Origin: Fidelibacterota bacterium
Lineage (GTDB): Bacteria > Fidelibacterota > Fidelibacteria > Fidelibacterales > Fidelibacteraceae
DNA length: 14,043 nt
Assembly (NCBI GenBank): GCA_016937825.1
Contig: JAFGVT010000054.1
Location: 1 to 14,043, forward strand
Direction: 5' to 3'
Below the pieces are notes generated by a model. That model was not told the DNA's origin, ran no database searches, and was given only the letters and a program-made list of their open reading frames with translations. Below, one piece after another: positions 1 through 6,338 of the stretch (its first letter is position 1; every line of letters starts with the position of its first letter). A program made the position numbers and the translations under genes.

Positions 1-2018
1 AGCGACGTGCCGGGGTCGGAACCGGAAAGCAGTACCGCAAGGTTGTACGCCGCGACCGGCCCCGGATCCAGCCCGTAGGAGGTCTGAAAGGCCTTCACGG
101 CGTCCCCGTGACGTCCGGTCTCCGCGTAGAGCAAGCCCGTATTGAGGTGCGCCTGCGCGTGGTGGGGATCGCGGGAGATGGCGGATTCAAGATAATATAA
201 AGCGGAATCGGTCCGCCCGAGTTCGTAGTAGAGAAGGGCAAGGTTCACGGCGGCTTCTGTAAATTCCGGACGGAGCCTCAGGGCGCGAAGATAGGCGTCG
301 CGCGCTTCGCTGAAGCGCTGTTGTTCTTCATGCAAGTGCGCCAGATTATAGTGCGAGACCTCATTGTCCGGAAAGACTTCCAGGCTTTGCCGGTATTCCG
401 CAAGCGCGTCGGCAAACGCTGCACGGGTTCCGGAAGGCATATCCTGAAGCCGAACGCCGGCCAGTTCCGCGGCGGCGCGGATCCTCACAAGCCGGACGGG
501 ATCGCCGCAGAGCAGGGAAAGCCGTTCGATCAATTCGCTGTTCAGGTAGGGGCCCAAGGCGCCGGCTGCCGAAGCGCGGACCAGCGGCGAGGGATCTTCC
601 AATTTTTCGAGGAGGTAGGGGATCATGCGTTCGTCGTGCAGTGAATTCAGGCTTCGGATGATCGCCGCCGCGATCATTTCGTCCCCGCATCCGCTTAAAT
701 ACGCCAGAGTGTTCTCAAGCAGGTCGGAACGTCCCTGTCTGAGCGCATTAAGATAGGAGGACCACTCCAGGGTCTCGCTCTGGAATTGTCCCGAATACCG
801 GCTCAGGAGGACCGAATCGGCCCAGGCGGGTGTTTTCCCCGTGTGACAGAGATTGCAGGCGTTAGGAGACTCGTATGCAAGCGTTGCGGCGGGTGCGGGC
901 GGCCGCATGGAGTGATCGGAGCGCGTCATGCGCGCAAAAACGGTCTTGGGCATGTGGCAGCTGACGCACACGTTTCCCGGCGACCCTTCTTTGTGGTAAG
1001 TGTGCGGAACGGGGTTTGCCACCCGGGCTTCATGGCAGGGGAGGCAGGAGGCATTCGGATCATCCTTTTGCCGGTAGCGCCCGCTGGAGGTGTGACAGTG
1101 CAGACAATCCAGCTTGCTGTTCCGGACGCAGGGGGACATTCGCCAGGAGGTAAAGGTATAGTTTTCGCCCAGATCGCGTCCGTCGGGATAGAAGTCGGGA
1201 TGTTCGATCCCCACCAGGTCGAAATGCTGGAAATACGCTTCGCCCGCCACATACTGCGGCGTCAGCGGAATCTGCTTCGCATGGCAGTAGGAACAGACGG
1301 CGTTGACGATATCGGCATCCCAGCCGCGGGACTGCGTAAAGGTCATCAGATGGACGGAGTCGGGAACGGTGCCCCGGTCCCGGGCTTCGAGGAAGATCCG
1401 GTTATGCTTTTCGGCTGGACCGTGGCAGGTTTCGCAGTTGATCCCGGATTCCAGCCAGAGGGTTTGGTAACTGTCGTCCCGGATGTCGTAAACGGAGGTC
1501 AATTGACTGACATGGCAGGAAAAGCAGGCGGTGTTGAAGGTATAGCGGCGGTCGGTCCAGGGGAGGGCTTCATCCGGCATCTCCTGATGAAAGCGGATGC
1601 CGGACGAGGTGATGTCGAACCAGGTATTTTGACTGACATCGTATCCCAGCGGCAGGGTCTGCAGTTTGCCTTTTTCCTGCGGCGTCAGAAAATAATAGAC
1701 ATATTTGCCTCCCAGAACATGGGATATCCGGTATCTTCTGCGGCTTTTCTTTTCCACCATGAACCCGCCGCGGGACCTCAGCCGGTATTGGAACGCGTCG
1801 TCGCCGACCGTCACAAAGGTATCGCAGGGGCTCAGATGCGTTCCGGCGAAATCCCTGTCGAAATCCATCATCGCCCGGGCATGGTGCGAGTTTTCCCAGA
1901 GATCGTAAAATCGCTCATGACACTCGATGCAGGAGCGTGATCCCATGTAGGCGCTGCCCGTTTTATCGCAGGAGCTTAGAAGTAAAAAGGCAATACTTAG
2001 TGCGGCGAGCTGTTTCAT
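1..2018 (-). CDS. octahaem c-type cytochrome lipoprotein with HEAT and TPR repeats (3' end outside window)
   Basis: Frame open from the ATG at 2018 to the left edge, 672 codons visible, no stop in the window. The N-terminus is a lipoprotein signal: a short positive start, a hydrophobic core, then LLLSSC with the lipidated Cys at residue 17. Eight CxxCH haem c motifs follow, with Cys at residues 30, 165, 195, 242, 305, 325, 351 and 388; the last lies in PNACNLCHTGKTPAW, a pattern I associate with TPR-fused multihaem cytochromes. Residues about 440-525 look like two HEAT repeats. From residue 550 come at least three 34-residue TPRs and the start of a fourth. Family knowledge puts such proteins on the outside of a membrane in electron transfer; substrate and partner cannot be read from the sequence. 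The repeats suggest docking to a larger complex. No convincing Shine-Dalgarno precedes the start, but the lipobox position supports it. Very sure of cytochrome and TPR, less of HEAT. Confidence 0.93.
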   Translation of the reverse strand, partial: MKQLAALSIAFLLLSSCDKTGSAYMGSRSCIECHERFYDLWENSHHARAMMDFDRDFAGTHLSPCDTFVTVGDDAFQYRLRSRGGFMVEKKSRRRYRISHVLGGKYVYYFLTPQEKGKLQTLPLGYDVSQNTWFDITSSGIRFHQEMPDEALPWTDRRYTFNTACFSCHVSQLTSVYDIRDDSYQTLWLESGINCETCHGPAEKHNRIFLEARDRGTVPDSVHLMTFTQSRGWDADIVNAVCSYCHAKQIPLTPQYVAGEAYFQHFDLVGIEHPDFYPDGRDLGENYTFTSWRMSPCVRNSKLDCLHCHTSSGRYRQKDDPNASCLPCHEARVANPVPHTYHKEGSPGNVCVSCHMPKTVFARMTRSDHSMRPPAPAATLAYESPNACNLCHTGKTPAWADSVLLSRYSGQFQSETLEWSSYLNALRQGRSDLLENTLAYLSGCGDEMIAAAIIRSLNSLHDERMIPYLLEKLEDPSPLVRASAAGALGPYLNSELIERLSLLCGDPVRLVRIRAAAELAGVRLQDMPSGTRAAFADALAEYRQSLEVFPDNEVSHYNLAHLHEEQQRFSEARDAYLRALRLRPEFTEAAVNLALLYYELGRTDSALYYLESAISRDPHHAQAHLNTGLLYAETGRHGDAVKAFQTSYGLDPGPVAAYNLAVLLSGSDPGTS

Positions 2019-2054
2019 GATGATAAATTCAGGGAAAGACGCTTTAAAACAAAG

Positions 2055-2099
2055 AAAAAAATGATCTGTTATCGGAATGGCCGCGTGAACGCGTTTCCG
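2055..2099 (-). terminator. possible weak terminator after the DUF1015 gene pair
   Basis: On the minus strand, just past the stop of the 131-residue gene, a CGGAA/TTCCG outer stem encloses a CGCG-TTCA-CGCG inner stem, and a run of seven T follows about 11 nt after the stem. The internal loop and the distance to the T run make it a poor intrinsic terminator. The rest of the 84-nt gap before the cytochrome gene shows nothing recognisable. Confidence 0.3.
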
Positions 2100-2102
2100 G
2101 CC

Positions 2103-2498
2103 TCACGCCCGGAGCGACAGGTCCCCGATGATCTTGATCATATTCCCGTCGCGTTCGACAAAAAGTTCCCGTCCTGGAAAGGCCTTCGGCAGGCGGTCGC
2201 GCAGTTCCCGGATCGCATCGTTCTCGATCCGTTCGATCACATCCCCGGGGACACTGTGCAGGGTTTTCAGGTCGATGTCAATGATGTACCCGCGGCCTTT
2301 TCGCGAGCCCAGCCCGAGCGTGAATTCCCCGCGAATGTCGAAGAGTCCGTCATGGGATCTGCTGGACGTGCTGCCGTGCTCCCTTCGTGCCGGATGAAGG
2401 GGATAGTCGCTGCCGTAACGGTCTTCAAGGATCTCGTCGATCGTGTCAAGCACCTTTTTCAGAGTGCTTTCCCAGGTGACGAGATAGGGATGCCTCAT
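2103..2498 (-). CDS. unrecognised 131-residue protein, translationally coupled to DUF1015
   Basis: I do not recognise this family. The 131 residues are soluble-looking, with no signal peptide, membrane segment or Cys. The first 25 residues look helical and acidic (DTIDEILEDRYG). The middle is Arg/Gly/Ser-rich (residues about 39-67), and the C-terminal half alternates like an alpha/beta fold: GRGYIIDIDL, then a helix with VIERIENDAIRELRDRL, then a strand pair ending IKIIGDLSL. The start codon overlaps the DUF1015 stop in an ATGA, so the pair is almost certainly co-transcribed and coupled in translation. That makes a shared task or complex with DUF1015 likely, but this is inference. The coding status is supported by the overlap and by codon use similar to its neighbours. 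Confidence 0.8.
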   Translation of the reverse strand: MRHPYLVTWESTLKKVLDTIDEILEDRYGSDYPLHPARREHGSTSSRSHDGLFDIRGEFTLGLGSRKGRGYIIDIDLKTLHSVPGDVIERIENDAIRELRDRLPKAFPGRELFVERDGNMIKIIGDLSLRA

Positions 2499-3748
2499 GA
2501 TTTGTCTTCCAGAGAGTGGACGACCAGTCCGCTCTGCAGTTTGGGTTCGAACCAGGTGGTTTTCGGCGGCATCAGCTCATCGGCGTCGGCAATCTCCATG
2601 AGCTGCCGGACCGTGATGGGAAACAAGGCGAAGGCGGCGGCCATCTCGCCGCTGTCGACCAGCCTTTGCAATTCCTCAAGACCGCGGCTCCCGCCGATAA
2701 AGTCGATGCGTTTGTCTTTGCGGAGGTTCTCTATCCCCAGGATGGGCGACAGGATATGTTTTGTGAGCAGGGCGGAGTCCACCTTTTCAACCGGACGCGC
2801 ATGGGCGTAATGTTCGGGGTGAAGCGTAAGCCTGTACCACCGATGCTCAAGATAAAGCGCCATGTCATGCTCGGCCGCGGGCCGGGCGGACAGGGCGTCG
2901 GGGACTTCCTTGACGGTAAAATCATGACGGATGGAGCCGAGGAATTCCTCCGGGGACAAGCCGTTCAGATCCTTTACGACCCGGTTGTAATCGATGATCT
3001 TCAGCTGGTTCGCGGGAAAGAGCACGGAAAGGAACCAGTTGTATTCTTCGTTCCCCGTATGATGAGGATTTGACTCGCGGCGGGATTTGCCGACCATGGC
3101 GGAAGCTTTCGAACGATGATGCCCGTCCGCGACGTAGACCTGATCGATCAGGGAAAAGGCCTTGGTCAGCCGGGAAATGGCGTCCGGATCGGAAAGCACC
3201 CAAAGGGTGTGACGGACATTTTCTTTCGTCATATAGTCGTAGTCCGGTTCTCCGGTAATGCTTTGGGCGACCAGGGTGTCAATGACGATGTCCCGGGGAT
3301 AGGTGAAGAACACCGGACCGGTATTGGCATTGACCGTATCGATATGGGTGATGCGGTCTTTTTCCTTGTCTTCCCGTGTCAGTTCATGGATCCTGACCTT
3401 TCCTTCAAGGTAATCGTCAATGTGCTGGACCGCAAGAAGTCCGGTCTGGGAACGGCCGTCCATGCTCTGACGGTAAATGTACATGCAGGGTGTATCGTCC
3501 TGGAGCATCCAGTTCGTCCGGAATTTGACCATATTATCAGCCGCCTTGCGGTAAACGGCCGGATCGTAGAGGTCGGTGGTGTCGGGCAGGTCCACTTCGG
3601 ATTTGACCACATGCAGGAAGCTGTAAGGGTTGTTCTTGACCAGTTCCCGCGCCTCGGCGGAATCGACCACGTCATAGGGGGGAGAGGCGATGCGCGACGC
3701 GAGTTCTTTCTGCGGACGGATACCATAGAATGCTTTGATCCTGACCAT
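2495..3748 (-). CDS. DUF1015 family protein
   Basis: 417 residues, close to the usual length of the family. Recognised by the N-terminal RPQKELASRIASPPYDVV, the HELTREDKEKDRI segment (residues 121-133), the hallmark ADGHHR (207-212) and the C-terminal MPPKTTWFEPKL (393-404). DUF1015 proteins are cytosolic and not firmly characterised as far as I know; the DGHHR box resembles the GHRR-type box of ParB-like proteins, some of which bind or hydrolyse nucleotides. The gene lies downstream of serA on the same strand, a neighbourhood I have seen for this family, so a role in serine metabolism is plausible. I chose the ATG at 3748 because AAGGAG sits 6 nt upstream; the reading frame is open for another 45 codons, but they are AT-rich and hydrophobic. 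The 290-nt gap and the terminator after serA suggest it has its own promoter. Confidence 0.9.
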   Translation of the reverse strand: MVRIKAFYGIRPQKELASRIASPPYDVVDSAEARELVKNNPYSFLHVVKSEVDLPDTTDLYDPAVYRKAADNMVKFRTNWMLQDDTPCMYIYRQSMDGRSQTGLLAVQHIDDYLEGKVRIHELTREDKEKDRITHIDTVNANTGPVFFTYPRDIVIDTLVAQSITGEPDYDYMTKENVRHTLWVLSDPDAISRLTKAFSLIDQVYVADGHHRSKASAMVGKSRRESNPHHTGNEEYNWFLSVLFPANQLKIIDYNRVVKDLNGLSPEEFLGSIRHDFTVKEVPDALSARPAAEHDMALYLEHRWYRLTLHPEHYAHARPVEKVDSALLTKHILSPILGIENLRKDKRIDFIGGSRGLEELQRLVDSGEMAAAFALFPITVRQLMEIADADELMPPKTTWFEPKLQSGLVVHSLEDKS

Positions 3749-3754
3749 GATCAT

Positions 3755-3760
3755 CTCCTT
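3755..3760 (-). promoter_or_regulatory. Shine-Dalgarno that fixes the DUF1015 start
   Basis: AAGGAG on the minus strand, 6 nt before the ATG at 3748. An in-frame ATG directly abuts this site and is too close to be used, and longer in-frame starts have no such site, so the start at 3748 is preferred. Confidence 0.8.
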
Positions 3761-3850
3761 AAGTAGATAAACGAAAAATAGCGGAAAAACCAAAATAAAA
3801 CAACAATAATCATATGAATAACAGTCATTTATGCGATATAATGACCTAAT

Positions 3851-3867
3851 TGAAATTCGACATTTCA
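3851..3867. repeat. short inverted repeat in the DUF1015 upstream region
   Basis: TGAAAT, 5-nt spacer, ATTTCA: a perfect 6-bp inverted repeat about 105 nt upstream of the DUF1015 start, in an AT-rich stretch that could hold its promoter. It could be an operator half-site pair or chance in AT-rich DNA; nothing in the sequence decides between these. Confidence 0.3.
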
Positions 3868-3977
3868 GGCAAGATTCTTTCAACGAACCGCAGCTTTACC
3901 GGAGGTTTTTTGAAAAAAAGGAGGATTTGCCTGATAAATGATAAATTGTTCGAAATTCCGTGAATTGTTTGTTAAGG

Positions 3978-4002
3978 AAAAAAGCGCCCCTTCCGGGACG
4001 CT
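3978..4002 (-). terminator. intrinsic terminator of serA
   Basis: On the minus strand an 8-bp stem, AGCGTCCC with GGGGCGCT (one G-T wobble), closes a GGAA tetraloop and is followed at once by six T. It begins 37 nt after the serA stop. It should end the serA transcript and so separate it from DUF1015 downstream. In the other orientation there is no T run, so it is not bidirectional. Confidence 0.88.
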
Positions 4003-4038
4003 ATAAAGCAATGATCATAAGCAAGTGAAAATTGAGGA

Positions 4039-4932
4039 TCAGCCTTTCAGGGCCTTTACGATCTTCTCGGCGATCTCAACGCCGACCCGGTCCTGAGCTT
4101 CCGCCGTAGAGGCGCCGACATGGGGGGTGCAGGAGACATTCGGATGCGAGATCAGGGCAAGATTGTCCGTCGGTTCGCTGACGTAGACGTCAAGTCCGGC
4201 CCCGGCGACCTTCCCGCTGTTCAGAGCGTCCAGAAGATCCGCTTCATCGATCACGCCGCCGCGTGCGCAGTTGATAAGGTAAACCCCGTCCTTCATTTTT
4301 GCAATGGCCTCCTTGTCGATCAGGGGTTTCGGCTGTTTGGGAACGTGGAGCGAAATGAAATCGGCCGTTGCCAGCACGGCGTCCATCCCGACAAGACTGA
4401 CATCCAGTGCGGTCTCTTTGACAACGGGATCGCAGGCGATGACCTTCATGCCGAGCCCCAGCGCCTTTTGCGCCGTCAGCTGGCCGATCTTGCCGAAACC
4501 GATGATACCCAGTGTCTTGCCCGCAAGCTCGATGCCCTTGAATTTCTTTTTTTCCCATTTGCCTTCGCGCAGGGTGATGTTGGCTAAATGGAGAAAACGC
4601 GCCAGCACGAACATGTGCCCGATCACCAGCTCCGCCACGGAAGCGGAATTTGCCGCCGGGGTGTTCAGCGTCGGGATGCCTTTGGATTTTGCATAGGCAT
4701 GGTCGATGTTGTCGATACCGGCGCCGCCGCGTGCGATCACTTTCAAGTTGACGCCGGCGTCGATCACGTCCTTCGGGATCGTCGTGGCAGAACGGACCAG
4801 AACACAATCGTAGGCCGGAATGGCCTTAACGAGGGCTTCCGGTTCATAAAAGTGAATGTCAAAGTCAATGCCCGCTTCTTTAAGGATCGCCTGCCCCTGA
4901 GCGCTGAGACCGTCAGTGATCAATACTTTCAT
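4039..4932 (-). CDS. serA: D-3-phosphoglycerate dehydrogenase, short form without ACT domain
   Basis: Oxidises 3-phosphoglycerate to 3-phosphohydroxypyruvate with NAD, the first step of the phosphorylated serine pathway, in the cytosol. The 297 residues show the D-isomer 2-hydroxyacid dehydrogenase plan: substrate-binding half at both ends and a Rossmann domain in the middle. Visible motifs are RGGAGIDNID (68-77), the dinucleotide loop GFGKIG (145-150) with Asp168 after the second strand, catalytic Arg224 in NCARGG, Glu253 in SEP, and His271 in TPHVGAST. The protein ends right after the second half, so it lacks the C-terminal regulatory domains of longer SerA forms. AAAGGAGA lies 5 nt before the ATG. 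The gene is divergent from serB across 176 nt and ends in its own terminator. Glycerate or another 2-hydroxyacid as substrate cannot be excluded, but the serB neighbour favours SerA. Confidence 0.92.
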   Translation of the reverse strand: MKVLITDGLSAQGQAILKEAGIDFDIHFYEPEALVKAIPAYDCVLVRSATTIPKDVIDAGVNLKVIARGGAGIDNIDHAYAKSKGIPTLNTPAANSASVAELVIGHMFVLARFLHLANITLREGKWEKKKFKGIELAGKTLGIIGFGKIGQLTAQKALGLGMKVIACDPVVKETALDVSLVGMDAVLATADFISLHVPKQPKPLIDKEAIAKMKDGVYLINCARGGVIDEADLLDALNSGKVAGAGLDVYVSEPTDNLALISHPNVSCTPHVGASTAEAQDRVGVEIAEKIVKALKG

Positions 4933-5027
4933 CCTATTCTCCTTTGATTATTTAGTTATATTTAACAATTCCCTAATCATTGTCGTTTCATTCAGCAAAA
5001 TGACAGATTATTATCAAAAATCAGTTT

Positions 5028-5033
5028 TATAAT
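5028..5033 (+). promoter_or_regulatory. candidate -10 box for serB
   Basis: A perfect TATAAT lies 76 nt upstream of the serB ATG, inside the 176-nt AT-rich divergent region shared with serA. No good -35 hexamer is present at 16-18 nt upstream, so this is only a candidate. If used, the serB leader would be about 70 nt. I could not pick a convincing promoter for serA on the other strand. Confidence 0.3.
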
Positions 5034-5099
5034 TTAATAAAAAAAATGTACATTACGCTGTTTTATTTTCACTATCGTAATTTTGCAGACGCTTTCCGC

Positions 5100-5105
5100 G
5101 GAGGG
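5100..5105 (+). promoter_or_regulatory. Shine-Dalgarno that fixes the serB start
   Basis: GGAGGG sits 3 nt before the ATG at 5109. The spacing is short, but the frame's earlier ATG at 5046 is preceded only by A-rich sequence and would add 21 residues not expected in front of the first ACT domain. Confidence 0.65.
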
Positions 5106-5108
5106 AAA

Positions 5109-6338
5109 ATGAGTAAAAGAGAAGTACTGCTGCTGACCATCACCGGACAGGACAAGCCCGGCTTGACGACCAGCATCACGGAAATACTGTCGGAATACAA
5201 GGCGGATATTCTCGATATCGGTCAGGCGGTCATTCACAACAGCCTGTCCCTGGGCATGCTGGTGGAGATCGAGGATATCCATACCTCCAATATTTTAAAG
5301 GATCTGTTGTACAAATCCTACGACCTGGACATTAGCGTCAAATTCAACCCCGTTCATTCGCAGGACTACCGGGACTGGGTGAAACAGCAGGGGAAGGGGC
5401 GTTATATCGTCAGCATGCTGTCGCGCAGGATCACCGCAAAGCAGATCGCTGCGGTGACCAACATTATTTACAAGCAGGGATTGAACATTGACATCATCAA
5501 CCGGCTCACCGGGCGCGTCCCTCTGGACCCCGAGAAGAACAACAGCAAGGCCTGTGTCGAATTCTCCGTACGGGGCATCCCCGCGGACGAAGAAAAAATG
5601 AAATCGGAATTTTATAATCTCACGCAGGATATTGAAGCAGATATCGCCTTCCAGCACGACGACATCTACCGGAAGAACCGTCGTCTTGTCTGCTTCGACA
5701 TGGACTCCACCCTGATCCAGGCGGAATGCATCGTGGAACTCGCGAAACGGCACGGTGTCGGCAAGGAGGTCCATGAGGTGACCGAAGCGGCCATGCGCGG
5801 GGAACTGGATTTCAAGGAAAGCTTCACGAAACGCGTCGCCCTGCTGAAGGGGCTCGACGTCTCCGTCATGCAGGAGATCGCGGACGAGCTGGTCATCACC
5901 GAGGGCGCGGAACGTCTGATCGGGTCGCTGAAGGCTTTCGGATACAAGATCGCGGTCCTTTCGGGCGGTTTTACCTTCTTTGCGAGGGAATTGCAGAAAA
6001 AACTCGGGATCGACTATATTTATGCCAACGACCTTGAAGTGGCGGACGGAAAGCTGACGGGGAACTATCTCGGCGATGTCGTGGACGGCGAACGGAAAGC
6101 GCAGCTCATGAAGCTGATCGCGCAGATGGAGCACATTCAGCTTGAACAGGTGATCGCCGTGGGAGATGGCGCAAATGACCTGCCCATGATCAACGCCGCC
6201 GGGCTCGGGATCGCGTTCCACGCAAAACCGCTGGTCCAGCAAAACGCCCGTCATGCGATCTCGACGGTCGGACTTGACGGTATTTTATATCTCCTGGGGT
6301 ATCGCGACCGCCATCTGGCGCAGCGGGAAAGGAAATGA
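5109..6338 (+). CDS. serB: phosphoserine phosphatase with N-terminal tandem ACT domains
   Basis: Hydrolyses O-phosphoserine to serine, the last step of the phosphorylated pathway. The 409 residues fall into three parts. Residues 5-80 form an ACT domain (EVLLLTITGQDKPGLTTSI), and 97-180 a more divergent second ACT-like domain. From 191 comes a HAD phosphatase: motif I DMDST (197-201, nucleophile Asp197 and acid Asp199), motif II SGGF (285-288), motif III Lys330, motif IV GDGANDLPM (352-360). The segment after motif I, with ECIVELAKRHGV and MRGELDFKESFTKRV, is the SerB cap. ACT domains usually bind amino acids, so serine feedback on this enzyme is a reasonable inference. It is the only plus-strand gene, divergent from serA, and its stop abuts the ABC-F stop. 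Identification is firm. Confidence 0.95.
   Translation: MSKREVLLLTITGQDKPGLTTSITEILSEYKADILDIGQAVIHNSLSLGMLVEIEDIHTSNILKDLLYKSYDLDISVKFNPVHSQDYRDWVKQQGKGRYIVSMLSRRITAKQIAAVTNIIYKQGLNIDIINRLTGRVPLDPEKNNSKACVEFSVRGIPADEEKMKSEFYNLTQDIEADIAFQHDDIYRKNRRLVCFDMDSTLIQAECIVELAKRHGVGKEVHEVTEAAMRGELDFKESFTKRVALLKGLDVSVMQEIADELVITEGAERLIGSLKAFGYKIAVLSGGFTFFARELQKKLGIDYIYANDLEVADGKLTGNYLGDVVDGERKAQLMKLIAQMEHIQLEQVIAVGDGANDLPMINAAGLGIAFHAKPLVQQNARHAISTVGLDGILYLLGYRDRHLAQRERK

Noticed and set aside
786..1940. 384-codon plus-strand open frame opposite the cytochrome gene
   Set aside because: It is the mirror of a high-G+C coding region; the minus strand encodes eight CxxCH motifs in order, while the plus frame gives no recognisable domain.
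3749..3883. 45-codon N-terminal extension of DUF1015 with a membrane-like segment
   Set aside because: The extension is AT-rich intergenic DNA; a good Shine-Dalgarno marks the start at 3748, where the family's usual N-terminus begins.
3910..3963. 17-codon plus-strand leader-like frame starting TTG after GGAGG
   Set aside because: It has a TTG start and no downstream gene on that strand; the nearby hairpin works as a terminator only for the minus strand.
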